From NCBI GenBank assembly GCA_030693235.1, contig JAUYBE010000012.1:1-39598 (forward strand): a stretch of DNA of 39,598 bases, in the 5' to 3' direction. This document shows, piece by piece, positions 1 to 8,800 of the stretch. A program made the position numbers and the translations under genes. The notes under the pieces were generated by a model. That model saw only the letters and a list, made by a program, of their open reading frames with translations, made no database searches and was not told the origin of the DNA. This DNA comes from a bacterium. Lineage in GTDB: Bacteria; Patescibacteriota; Minisyncoccia; UBA6257; UBA9933. Numbering within the stretch: the stretch's first letter is position 1; the number at the start of each line of letters is the position of its first letter.

Positions 1-1718
1 CTTCCTAAATATTTAGGAAGTCGGACTTCCCTAGATTTAATTTTGAGTTTATCGTAGTTAATAAGCGCGTTTGGATGGATTCCAATGTCGCCGGCGATAA
101 TAAACTCTTCTCTCGCCAACCCGACGCCGTCATTCGGCAAAAATGATTTCTCAAAAGCGGTTTCCGGCGTGGCGATATTCATCATTATTTTGGTCTTTGT
201 CCGCCGGCCGGCGGATTGGAAATTTTTAACGTCGTTTTCAACGATTTTATATTTCAACGCGCCGTCATAAACATAACCATCGCTACCGGTCGTATCCGCC
301 GTAATCATCTGACCGGTTTTTATTTTTCGAGTGGCGTTAACGGAACCGACAATACAAGGAATGCCCAGCTCGCGGCTGACGATTGCGGCATGACTCGTCC
401 GGCCGCCTTTGTCCGTTACTATCGCCGAAGCGATTTTCATAATTGGTTCCCAGTCCGGATCGGTCATATCTGTCACTAAAATTTCACCCGCCTTAAAATC
501 GTGGATTCCTTTAACGTCCAATATTACCCGCGCTTTTCCTACGGCAATCTTGCTTCCAACCGAAATTCCCCCGACAATGGCATTTGACGCCTGACCACTA
601 ACATCCGATAAAATATACTCTTTGATTTTGGAAAAATCTCTTATGGCGTGAATTGTTTCGGGTCGCGCCTGAACAATATAAAGCTCGCCTGTTTTGCCGT
701 CTTTCGCCCACTCCAAATCCATCGGTGTCCATTTTTTATTTTTATTTGAATAATGCTCTTCCACTAAAACGCACCACTTCGCCAATTTCAAAATTTCTTC
801 GTCGGACAGAATAAAAATTTCTCTTTCTTTTTGAGAAGTCGGAACAACTTTAGTATTTTTAATGCCGGAACCTGCCGATAAACTTGCCGCGGCATAAATC
901 ATTTTTTGCTTTTTGTCGCCTAATTTTTTATCAATAATCGGCTTTAGCCGCTGATCTATTTTAGGCTTAAAGATTAAAAATTCGTCCGGTATTATTTTGC
1001 CCTGAACGATCATTTCTCCCAACCCCCAAACGCCATTAATTAAAACCGCATCTTTAAAACCGGACTCTGTCTCCAGGGTGAAAACCACGCCGGAACACCC
1101 CGTATCCGAACGCACCATTTTTTGCACTCCAACGGACAAGGCAACCTTAAAATACTCAAAACCCTTATCAACGCGATAAGAAATCGCCCGATCGGTAAAA
1201 AGCGAGGCCATCGCCGATTTCACGGCCGCTAAAACCCCTTCAACTCCGCGAATATTTAAAAACGTTTCATGCTGGCCGGCAAAAGAGGCCCCAGGCAAAT
1301 CTTCGGCCGTAGCCGACGAACGCACCGCCACATCCACGCTCTTGCCATATTCTTTCTCCATTTCCCGATAAGCCGCCGCAATTTCTTTTTTCAAATCTTC
1401 CGGAAATTCCGCTTTTTTAGTCGTTTCGCGGATTAATTTCCCCCGCCGCGATAAATCTTTGAGGTTTTTTGTGTCCAGTCCGGCAAGCGTTTTTTTAATA
1501 AAACTTTCTAAAGTTATAAGTCGTTGGTTATTGGTCGTTAATTCGGCATTTTTCAAAAAATGCCTGTAAGCGCTCGTCGTTACCGCGAATCCGCCGGGAA
1601 TTTTCACCCCCTTCGGCGACAAAACTTGAATCATCTCGCCAAGCGAAGCGTTTTTCCCGCCAACATCAGCAACATCTTTAATACCAACTTCTTTAAGTTG
1701 TTTAATAAAAGAATTCAT
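1..1718 (-). CDS. ppsA: Phosphoenolpyruvate synthase (pyruvate, water dikinase), C-terminus cut by window edge
   Basis: Converts pyruvate, ATP and water to PEP, AMP and phosphate in the cytoplasm; the gluconeogenic entry to PEP. The frame is open from ATG at 1718 to the left edge (about 572 residues of a usual 750-800). The N-terminal ATP-binding domain starts VGGKNASLGEMI and contains VRSSATAEDLPGASFAGQ. The swivelling phosphohistidine domain has GGRTSHAAIVSRELGIP with the catalytic histidine at about residue 443. The PEP-binding barrel has only begun where the window ends. Two short insertions look repeat-derived: residues about 57-70 (LTTNNQRLI) and a palindrome-encoded segment near residue 502. 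It begins 4 nt after the 117-aa gene and probably ends a four-gene minus-strand operon. Identification is secure. Confidence 0.95.
   Translation of the reverse strand, partial: MNSFIKQLKEVGIKDVADVGGKNASLGEMIQVLSPKGVKIPGGFAVTTSAYRHFLKNAELTTNNQRLITLESFIKKTLAGLDTKNLKDLSRRGKLIRETTKKAEFPEDLKKEIAAAYREMEKEYGKSVDVAVRSSATAEDLPGASFAGQHETFLNIRGVEGVLAAVKSAMASLFTDRAISYRVDKGFEYFKVALSVGVQKMVRSDTGCSGVVFTLETESGFKDAVLINGVWGLGEMIVQGKIIPDEFLIFKPKIDQRLKPIIDKKLGDKKQKMIYAAASLSAGSGIKNTKVVPTSQKEREIFILSDEEILKLAKWCVLVEEHYSNKNKKWTPMDLEWAKDGKTGELYIVQARPETIHAIRDFSKIKEYILSDVSGQASNAIVGGISVGSKIAVGKARVILDVKGIHDFKAGEILVTDMTDPDWEPIMKIASAIVTDKGGRTSHAAIVSRELGIPCIVGSVNATRKIKTGQMITADTTGSDGYVYDGALKYKIVENDVKNFQSAGRRTKTKIMMNIATPETAFEKSFLPNDGVGLAREEFIIAGDIGIHPNALINYDKLKIKSREVRLPKYLG
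16..30. repeat. Short palindrome GGAAGTC-G-GACTTCC in ppsA
   Basis: A 7-bp inverted repeat with a single central base, inside the ppsA reading frame. The same palindrome, with C at the centre, occurs in mnmA at 34391-34405. It resembles the GGACATC-G-GATGTCC family in the glycerate kinase gene. Confidence 0.75.
200..215. repeat. Palindrome TCCGCC-GGCC-GGCGGA in ppsA
   Basis: A perfect 16-nt palindrome inside ppsA. Copies with the same arms and a different 4-nt centre occur in dprA (21211-21226) and cobO (33775-33790), each inside a conserved reading frame. The encoded peptides differ because the copies are read in different orientations or frames. Confidence 0.75.
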
Positions 1719-1721
1719 AAT

Positions 1722-2075
1722 TTAATCAATAAAAAAATTTAGTTGTTCCCTTGGAATGCCAATAGAAATACCATAATCTATAACCTGTTTTTTGGCATTT
1801 TCATCACCCCGATTAAATTCAAACTTTTTATCTTGAAAACATAAAATAACATCTTTTCCTTTCCAGAAATGCATATACCATTTTTTATCGTTAATATTTT
1901 TAGAAAGTTTATCGATATCGTCTTTGGAGGCGTGAACTTTAAAAATATGCCATCGCTCAGCTGGATTTTCTTCTGTGGTAATTTCTAAATTAATAATTTC
2001 TAAATTATTTAACAAGCGATTATCAACCAAACTCTCTTCAATAATCGCGCCTTTATAATCTTTTTGAATATTCAT
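1722..2075 (-). CDS. Conserved small protein of unknown function (117 aa)
   Basis: I do not recognise a named family. The product is a soluble, charged 117-residue protein without signal peptide or membrane segment. It has an aromatic core, WHIFKVHASKDDIDKL followed by KKWYMHFWKGKDVILCFQDKKFEF, and a C-terminal IGIPREQLNFFID. The alternating pattern suggests a small alpha/beta fold. It lies between glycerate kinase (33 nt upstream) and ppsA (4 nt downstream), so it is probably co-transcribed with them. The codon pattern and tight fit argue for a real gene; function unknown. Confidence 0.75.
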   Translation of the reverse strand: MNIQKDYKGAIIEESLVDNRLLNNLEIINLEITTEENPAERWHIFKVHASKDDIDKLSKNINDKKWYMHFWKGKDVILCFQDKKFEFNRGDENAKKQVIDYGISIGIPREQLNFFID

Positions 2076-2108
2076 ACATTTATATTCGCTTATTCGTAAA
2101 TTCGTACT

Positions 2109-3596
2109 TTATTCGCTATTCGTTGATTTTAATACTATCATCAAATCCGCCACATTGAAAGTTTTTTGTTCAGTAAAAATCAAATCTTTGGTTTTTTTGA
2201 AAAAATTAAAAGAGTCGTGTCGATCTAAATATTTTTGCGAATTTAATTTTAATTTTTGCGCTTTTTTAATTGTTAATATATCGCCAATCGCGCCGGCGGC
2301 CTCGGTGTTGTCGCGACCGTCGGAAGCGAAAGACATAAAAATCGTGTCTGTCGTTAGTCGTTTGTAGTTTGTCGTTAGTGCTCCCAACACCGCTTCCATA
2401 TTCCGCCCGCCTTTGCCAAAATTTAAACTTTTAACTTTGAACTTTGAACTTTGTAATGTGACCGTTGTTTCACCTCCGGCTAAAATCACTGCCCCTTTTC
2501 TATTAATAAGATTGCTTCGCTTCGCTCGCAATGACAATCCTAAAACTTTTTTAATTAATAACAACAAAGAATCTTTTGCTTCTCCCTGTAATGAATGAGA
2601 ATAAATTTTCGACTTGAACCCTAATTTTTTGGCTTTTTCCGCCATTGCCAAAACTGGCTCGCGATTGGATAAAAATAAAATGTTTTTGATTTTTTTGAAG
2701 TATTTTTTGTTTTTTGGCGTTTCTACAAATTTTAATTTTTGGACATCGGATGTCCTAAAATTATTTCTATTAATATTTGGGACATCTGATGTCCCCATAT
2801 TGAAATATTTTTTAAGAACCTTTTCCGCTTCTTTTTTTGTTGTCTTGTCAAAAACTGTTGGACCGGAAGCCACCATTGACAGGTTATTACCTAAGACATC
2901 GGAAACAATTAAAGAAATTATGTTAGCTGGATAGGCTAATTTAGCTAAGCCGCCAGCCTTAACCAAAGAGAGATGTTTTCTGACAGTATTTAATTCCAGA
3001 ATATTGGCGCCGGCTTGCGTTAATAATTTAGTGGCTAAAACCGAATTTTTTAATTCTTTTTCCGAGCCGCATAATAAAGCCGAACCGCCGCCGCAGATAA
3101 AAGCGACTATTAAATCATCTTTGCCAGCTTTTTTCACTAGTTCAATTATTTTTTTGGTTGCGGCGATGTTTTGTTTAGATGGTAATGGATGAGTTCCGAT
3201 TAAAAATTTTAATTTTGGGGACATCGGATGTCCCAAATATTGACGTTTAATTTTAGGACATCGGATGTCCTGATATTGAATATCTAAAGCAATCCCGCTG
3301 GTTAATTTATCGCCTAAAATTTTCGCCAAACTCAACGAAGCTAAAATCGAACCCTTGCCAATGCCAACAAGAAAAACTCTTTTATATTTATTTAAATCAA
3401 GTTTTATAATACTATCACGCGTGATAGTATTACTGCGGACGGCAGGATTAAAAATAAACAACTGATTTTGTTTAATTTTTATTTTCTGTTGAACTACTTT
3501 TTCAATATCAATTGCCTCATGGCCGGTCTTGGCAATCAAAAGCGCCTTTCTTCGAAGAGAATTTTTAGCTAAATTTTTAAAATTAGTAATTTCCAT
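2109..3596 (-). CDS. gckA: Glycerate 2-kinase, class II (DUF4147/MOFRL family), repeat-enlarged
   Basis: Phosphorylates D-glycerate to 2-phosphoglycerate. The N-terminal DUF4147 domain (about residues 1-300) has FLVGIGKGSILASLSLAKIL (76-95), GTHPLPS (134-140), FICGGGSALL (167-175) and NTVRKHLSLVKAGGLAKLAY (203-222). The C-terminal MOFRL domain (about 365-490) has ILAGGETTVTL and FMSFASDGRDNTEAAGAI (420-437). The 495 residues exceed the usual 420-450 because the gene carries at least eight repeat-derived insertions: four GACATC palindromes, a 26-nt palindrome (3407-3432), an ACTTTGAACTTT-type tandem (2421-2458), a GTCGTTTGT tandem (2342-2386) and an RAKRSN element (2510-2535). All keep the frame. 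It lies between an AEC carrier and ppsA, suggesting glycerate or a related acid feeds lower glycolysis. The family is clear; the exact substrate is inferred. Confidence 0.92.
   Translation of the reverse strand: MEITNFKNLAKNSLRRKALLIAKTGHEAIDIEKVVQQKIKIKQNQLFIFNPAVRSNTITRDSIIKLDLNKYKRVFLVGIGKGSILASLSLAKILGDKLTSGIALDIQYQDIRCPKIKRQYLGHPMSPKLKFLIGTHPLPSKQNIAATKKIIELVKKAGKDDLIVAFICGGGSALLCGSEKELKNSVLATKLLTQAGANILELNTVRKHLSLVKAGGLAKLAYPANIISLIVSDVLGNNLSMVASGPTVFDKTTKKEAEKVLKKYFNMGTSDVPNINRNNFRTSDVQKLKFVETPKNKKYFKKIKNILFLSNREPVLAMAEKAKKLGFKSKIYSHSLQGEAKDSLLLLIKKVLGLSLRAKRSNLINRKGAVILAGGETTVTLQSSKFKVKSLNFGKGGRNMEAVLGALTTNYKRLTTDTIFMSFASDGRDNTEAAGAIGDILTIKKAQKLKLNSQKYLDRHDSFNFFKKTKDLIFTEQKTFNVADLMIVLKSTNSE
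2342..2458. repeat. Two tandem-type repeat insertions in gckA
   Basis: At 2342-2386 a GTCGTTAGTCGTTTGTAGTT-type run encodes LTTNYKRLTTDT between conserved MOFRL segments. At 2421-2458 an ACTTTGAACTTTGAACTTT run encodes SKFKVKSLNF. Relatives of the first lie in ppsA (1511-1550) and ileS (6331-6362). Relatives of the second lie in ileS, polX and the phosphohexomutase gene. Confidence 0.7.
2510..2535. repeat. GATTGCTTCG...CGCAATGAC dispersed element in gckA
   Basis: A 26-nt element with ATTGC/GCAAT inverted ends, encoding SLRAKRSNL inside gckA. A second copy, with one internal change, is intergenic at 16457-16482. This element type is widespread in bacterial genomes and is familiar from spurious translations. 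Confidence 0.75.
2741..3271. repeat. Four copies of the GGACATC-N-GATGTCC palindrome within one gene
   Basis: Copies lie at 2741-2755, 2779-2795, 3218-3234 and 3255-3271, all in gckA. They are read in three different frames, giving RTSDVQK, GTSDVPN, GHPMSPK and QDIRCPK. A partial relative with tandem GACATCT units lies in the cysteine desulfurase gene around 36920-36942. Confidence 0.85.
3407..3432. repeat. 26-nt perfect palindrome centred on CACGCGTG in gckA
   Basis: Perfectly self-complementary over 26 nt and read as NTITRDSII within gckA. An 18-nt core, ACTATCACGCGTGATAGT, recurs between genes at 14236-14253. Confidence 0.85.
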
Positions 3597-3607
3597 AGAT
3601 TTAATTT

Positions 3608-4516
3608 TTAAATTAATAACAAAATTAAAGGTATTACAAAAAACGACAAAATTGTTGATATTAAAATGGTATTTCCGACTATATCTTTCTCCAAATTAAA
3701 TTCCTCGGCTATAACAAATGCTGTCGCCGCCGCAGGCATAGCCCCTAATAAAGTATAGATTCCGAAATCTTGGATTTTAAAAGCCAAACCTATAACAAAA
3801 GCCAAGGCGGAAAATCCTAAAAGCTTTAGAGTTGAAGAAACAAAAACAACGCCTAAATCTTTTTTGAGAAATTTTCCATAAAGAAAACCGCCCAAGGCAA
3901 AAAGCGCTATGGGCGAAGCCGTAGCGCCAACCATCGAAAGCGCTTTTTTTACAGAACTTATTATTTCCCAATCCAACCTAATATAACTTAAAAGAAACCC
4001 CGCTATCACAGACACTACTAAGGGATTTTTTATAAAACTTATTAATTGCTTTAAAACCTCGTGTTTTTTATCGTGCCAATATTTTATAACAAAAATTGCG
4101 ATCAAAAGAGGAATTACTAAAAATATAACGCTTATTAAAGCCCCCTTTTCCAAAAATTGGCCGCCAAAACCCATTTCCACCAAGGGAAATCCCATGTAAA
4201 CCGTGTTTCCTGCGGTCGCGCAAAGAAATATGGCCGCTTTTAAACTAGTCCTAATTTTTATAAACGAAAGAGCCGCTAAAATTAGCAAAGAAAAAAACAA
4301 GACAATAAATAAGCTCCAGCAAACTATTTGCCAGGAATTTTTATCAGTAAAATCTATAGCCCAAAAACTGACAATAATCAAAGCCGGCAATGCCACGTAA
4401 TAAGCGAATTGGTTTAAAATATGAATCCAATCGCTTTTGACGATGCCGTTTCTTTTCATCAGCCACCCGGCAAAAATTATCAAAAACACCGGCAAAGCAA
4501 TAAATAAAATATTCAT
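3608..4516 (-). CDS. AEC family transporter (auxin efflux carrier/malate permease type)
   Basis: A 302-residue polytopic inner-membrane protein with about ten hydrophobic segments in the AEC arrangement: two bundles of five around a charged central loop (IKYWHDKKHEV, about residue 145). Conserved features are GWLMKRNGIV near the N-terminus, NTVYMGFPLV and GATASPIALFALGGFLYGK. AEC carriers move small organic anions or other small metabolites; the substrate cannot be read from sequence. It is the first gene of a probable operon with glycerate 2-kinase 11 nt downstream, which makes a glycerate-like acid plausible. A TATAAT box lies 13 nt before the ATG. Family confident, substrate unknown. Confidence 0.88.
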   Translation of the reverse strand: MNILFIALPVFLIIFAGWLMKRNGIVKSDWIHILNQFAYYVALPALIIVSFWAIDFTDKNSWQIVCWSLFIVLFFSLLILAALSFIKIRTSLKAAIFLCATAGNTVYMGFPLVEMGFGGQFLEKGALISVIFLVIPLLIAIFVIKYWHDKKHEVLKQLISFIKNPLVVSVIAGFLLSYIRLDWEIISSVKKALSMVGATASPIALFALGGFLYGKFLKKDLGVVFVSSTLKLLGFSALAFVIGLAFKIQDFGIYTLLGAMPAAATAFVIAEEFNLEKDIVGNTILISTILSFFVIPLILLLI

Positions 4517-4529
4517 TTTCCTGCCCTTA

Positions 4530-4535
4530 ATTATA
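4530..4535 (-). promoter_or_regulatory. Candidate -10 box for the AEC-gckA-ppsA operon
   Basis: TATAAT on the minus strand, 13 nt before the AEC start codon. A second TATAAT with an extended TGG element lies at 4573-4581. No convincing -35 accompanies either, so the choice is uncertain. Confidence 0.45.
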
Positions 4536-4546
4536 CTCCTTTAAAT

Positions 4547-4572
4547 AAAAAAAGAATAAAAGATCTTTTTTT
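4547..4572 (-). terminator. Possible weak A/T-rich hairpin after the YdjM-like gene
   Basis: A 9-bp inverted repeat (AAAAAAAGA/TCTTTTTTT) with an 8-nt loop about 50 nt downstream of the ydjM-like stop. The stem is almost all A/T and the hairpin lies between the two candidate -10 boxes, so it may be incidental. Confidence 0.3.
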
Positions 4573-4622
4573 ATTATACCAAAATTAACAACCCAGCGCC
4601 ACGCGCGAAGCCTCGCCGGTGC

Positions 4623-5183
4623 TTAGTGAACAAGAAAAACAATAAGAATAATTATAGCAACTAAAAATGATAAAAATTCAATTATTAAAATTTTACTAGG
4701 ACGCAAATAAATATTTTTAATCCAATTTGGGTCGCCGTATTTTGCAACTGTGTCAATTAGCTCATCTTTTCTCCATGAAACTACCAATCGTTTTGAAAAT
4801 TTGCCATTCTTTTCAGAAAAAAATTTGTAGGCATTTTTCGAAAATGGCCAAAACCATCTAATACCCCACCCAAGGCCAATACTATCATGGACAAAATGGA
4901 ATAAAGTGGCTAATCCAAAAAATACACCCCACATTTTTCCGAAAATAAAAAATATTAAAACCACCAAGGGAATATAAAGCAGTGGGAAATGCGTAACTTC
5001 TCGATGTTCTCTTATAACTTTGCCGCCTACATTGCCGTGCCGCGCTAACTCAATAAAAAAATCAATATCAGGCAATAAAACAAAAACAATACCCATAGAA
5101 ATCAACAAAAGGGTTAATTCAATATTAAAATACAAACTCATTCCAATTGACAATAAAATTCCGAGAGCAATATCTAAAAACAT
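4623..5183 (-). CDS. YdjM-like membrane-bound metal-dependent hydrolase (DUF457 type)
   Basis: A 186-residue inner-membrane protein with about four hydrophobic segments. It carries the polar motifs of the YdjM/DUF457 family: LPDIDFF (about 37-43), HREVTHFPLL (about 60-69), HFVHDSIGLG (about 91-100) and RWFWPFSKNAY. The Asp and His residues are thought to bind metal in the membrane plane. The family is named after E. coli YdjM; its substrate is not established. It follows a methyltransferase by 18 nt and IleRS before that, so it is probably the last gene of that operon. Family assignment moderately secure, function unproven. Confidence 0.78.
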   Translation of the reverse strand: MFLDIALGILLSIGMSLYFNIELTLLLISMGIVFVLLPDIDFFIELARHGNVGGKVIREHREVTHFPLLYIPLVVLIFFIFGKMWGVFFGLATLFHFVHDSIGLGWGIRWFWPFSKNAYKFFSEKNGKFSKRLVVSWRKDELIDTVAKYGDPNWIKNIYLRPSKILIIEFLSFLVAIIILIVFLVH

Positions 5184-5201
5184 ATTCAGTAAAATTATCT
5201 A

Positions 5202-5825
5202 TTACTTTTTCTGGGCAATTACACAAACGTCTTCCTCTGGCCTATTGTGCGTGAAAGGAATATCCGCCAATTCGTCGGTAGCCTTTAATTCTTTTATATT
5301 CTCAAATTCTCCGACTTCCCTCAAAATAAATTCAAGACCTTCATAATCATAACACCATTTGTGCTGCTCAAAAGGCATACTATGGGTAAAAATAGAAAAA
5401 TAAAAACTATCTGGCGCGTTTTCGGGGATTCTTTTTAAAGCCCACCATTTAAATCCCTTCCAATTCTTATATTTATTATTTAAATACTTATTTATATGAA
5501 TTTTTAAATCCGGTGTGCTTATCAAAATATAGCCATCTTTATTTAATAATTTTGCGCAATTCTTGAGAACAACCCTTCCTTCTTCATAAGAAAAATGCTC
5601 GAAAGTGTGTTGCATTCTTAGTAAATTAAACTTTCCTAATTTATCTAATTCATGCTCCGGACTATTCAAAATGTCAATTCTGAAATATCTATTTCTAAAT
5701 TTAGGATCTATAACTCCCTCCGGGAATAAATCAACGTAATAAAAATTATCGTCAAAAACTCCTCCGCAGCCGACATCCAGCCATCTTGTTTTATCCTGTT
5801 TTGTAAGAAGTGCTTTGAGGGTCAT
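5202..5825 (-). CDS. Class I SAM-dependent methyltransferase
   Basis: A 207-residue soluble protein with a Rossmann methyltransferase fold. The SAM-binding motif I is WLDVGCGGVFDDNFYYVD (about residues 16-33). A hydrophobic strand with LLRMQHTFEHFSYEEG follows (about 68-83), then LLNKDGYILISTPD. The H-x-F-E-H segment is typical of the Methyltransf_11/23 group that act on small molecules, lipids or sugars. The gene starts 10 nt after the ileS stop, so it is co-transcribed with ileS and the YdjM-like gene. Substrate unknown. Confidence 0.85.
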   Translation of the reverse strand: MTLKALLTKQDKTRWLDVGCGGVFDDNFYYVDLFPEGVIDPKFRNRYFRIDILNSPEHELDKLGKFNLLRMQHTFEHFSYEEGRVVLKNCAKLLNKDGYILISTPDLKIHINKYLNNKYKNWKGFKWWALKRIPENAPDSFYFSIFTHSMPFEQHKWCYDYEGLEFILREVGEFENIKELKATDELADIPFTHNRPEEDVCVIAQKK

Positions 5826-5835
5826 CTTTATTATT

Positions 5836-8800
5836 TTACATCTTTTTAATTCCTAGCCAGATTTTTTTACCGTCAATATTTGTTTCTGACTCGGCGTCAA
5901 AATCCTTGTTTCGACGAAATTCTATAGTTTTCGCGCCGATTTTTTCTTGAAAATCTTTGAGATGTTTATTAATTATATTTTTAATTTCCTTTGACGCTTC
6001 CAGCCACAAATTAATTTTATCTTTCGGCGTATATCCGGCTTCTTTCCGCAAATCCTGAATCATTCTTATTAATTCGCGCAATTGACCCTCGGCTTTCAGT
6101 TCAGCTGTAATCGTAGTATCTAATTCAATCTCGCTTGAAATATTTTTATCGAAAATAATTTCTTTAATATTAAGCTCGTCTTTAATCAAATCCAATAAGT
6201 CCTCATTAATTTTTAATTTTTTATTTTTAATTTTTAATTTAGACAGAGGCTGTCGCACCTTTATTCCGGCTTTCTGTCTCGCTTCAAGCCCAAGCGAGCA
6301 AATCTTTCGCACTTCTTTCATTTGACTTAAGAGTCGTTTGTCGTTTGTCGTAAGTCGTTTGTCAAATTTAGGCCATTCTTCTAAATGAACGGAATAAACA
6401 GCTTTTAGTTTTGAGCTTTTAGCTTTTAGTTGTTGATAAATTGTTTCCGCCATAAACGGCATAAACGGCGCGATAATTTTGGAAAATTCAATCAAAACAA
6501 ATCTTGTTGTTAAAATAGCCGCCTGTTTATCTTGTTCTAACTCTTTCTGCGTTAGTCCGCGTTTAGTCTGCGTTAGTCCGCGCGCTGTAAAGCGCTCGCG
6601 GGAACGGCGCACATACCAATTGGACAAATCCTCCACAAAATCGCCTATCGGCCGGCTCGCCGCATTCAATTCATATTTGTCCATTGCGCCTGTGATTTCG
6701 CTAGTTAAAATATTCAATCTCGCCAAAATCCATTTATCCAATATAGAAGCGGATTTACGCGGATTAAAATTTTTTAGAAGCGGATTTACGCGGATGTTGC
6801 TAGTATAAAGTTCATAAAACTTATAAACATTCCAAAGCCGCATAATCACTTTTTTATGCGCTTCATCAACGCCTTTTTCCGAAAAATTAAGATTTTCCGC
6901 AGCCACCACCGGCGAAGTCAAAAGATAATAGCGCAATGCGTCGGCGCCGTATTTATTTATAACCTCCATCGGGTCGGGATAATTTTTTAAACGCTTGGCC
7001 ATTTTTTTTCCGTCTTCCGCCAAAACTGTGCCGTTTACAATCACATTGTCAAACGCCCGCGAATCTTTGATGGCTGTAGCAATGGAATGCAGATAATAAA
7101 ACCACGAACGCGTCTGGTCCACGCCTTCGGCGATAAACTGCGCCGGAAAATTTGCCTCAAATTTTTCTTTATTTTCAAAAGGATAATGGACTTGGGCATA
7201 GGGCATGGAACCAGAATCGAACCAAGTATCTAAAACATCCGAAATCCTCCGCATCTCCCCGCCACAAGAACATTTAAATTTAATTTCATCTATATATGGG
7301 CGATGCAAATCAATTTCATAATTGTCATTATGGGGAAGAGGGCTGAAATCAAGTTTTTGAAATTCTCCCGTTTTAATAAATTGTTCCTTTTTATTTTCTG
7401 TAATTTCCAACGTCTTATCAATATCGGCGCCAATCGCTCCGGCGACCATACACAAAATAGGCGCTTCGTGGCTTATAATTAAAATATTTTTGTTTGAATA
7501 TTTTTTATCAATATCGTATAAAAATTCGCTCACTCTGTTTTTTAATTGGCTGAAATTTTCTCCATCCGGCGGAATTTTTTCAAATCTTTCTTTATGAGAC
7601 GAAAAATAAGCGCGGTATTCTTCGGACTTTTTACCGTCAAAAATTCCGAAATTTACTTCTCTTATTCGCTTATCAAAAATTATTTTATCCCTGCTGATTT
7701 CCAAACTATCGGCAATCATTTCCGAAGTTTCTTTCGCGCGCAACAAATCGGAAGAAAAAATCAAATTAATCTTTTCTTGCCGAAGGATTTCCGCTGCCGC
7801 CAAAACCTGTTTTTTTCCTTTTTCGGTAAGACAATAATGATTCGTTTCTAATTTTGAGTTTAAAATTCCCTTAACATTCTGTTCCGCTTCGCCATGCCGC
7901 ATCACGAAATATCTATTGCCGGATTTTTTTATATTTTCTTTTAATTCTTCTAGCGACCCTATTACTTTTATCGCCCCGCATCCATTTTTTCCGCGTTGTT
8001 CCGCGTTTATTCCACGCGCTTCTGCATCTTGGCATTTCCAAATCGGCATTGCCGATGCCCAATATCTCTGCCTTGAAATAGACCAATCTCGCGCTCCTTC
8101 CAGCCATTTGCCGAACCTGCCTTCTTTAATATGAGCCGGAGACCAGTTTATTTCCTTCGCCAATTCCAAAGCCTTGTCTTTAATTTTTAAAACATTCACA
8201 AACCACGACGAAGTGGCGTAATTAATAAGCGGGGTTTCGCAACGCCAGCAATGCGGATAAGAATGCTCATATTTTTCTTTGGCAAAAAGCAGATTATTTT
8301 TCGCCAGATATTTTATTATTTCCACATCTGTCTTCTGGTGGTCATCCATCGGCTTAACACTCATACCAAAAAAATCCTTCGCTTCCGGTTTGATAATCCC
8401 ATCCATACCCACGTGCTGAATGAAAGGCAATTTTTCTTTTATGCCCAGATTTAAATCGTCTTCGCCAAACGCCGGCGCGATATGAACAATTCCCGTGCCT
8501 TCGTCGGTCGTTACAAAATCCGCTCCATAAATTTTCCAACCATTTTCTTTATTCTCAAATTCTTGAGAATTATAGAATTCAAACAGAGGTTTATATTTTT
8601 TACCGATTAAATCAGATCCTTTCAAATCGTCTAATATCTCATATATCTTGCCGTAAAAAATATATCTTCTGCTTAAATTTCCCCCTGGGACAAGCTTTTG
8701 TTCCTCTTTCACAAATATATCTTTCGCAACAATATATACTCCATTATCAGGAGATGGATATGCATGATCTGAACTAATAACAGCCACACCCACTTCACGA

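Noticed and set aside
2109-3596. Glycerate kinase as a pseudogene because of many insertions
   Set aside because: The frame is unbroken and every conserved motif is present.
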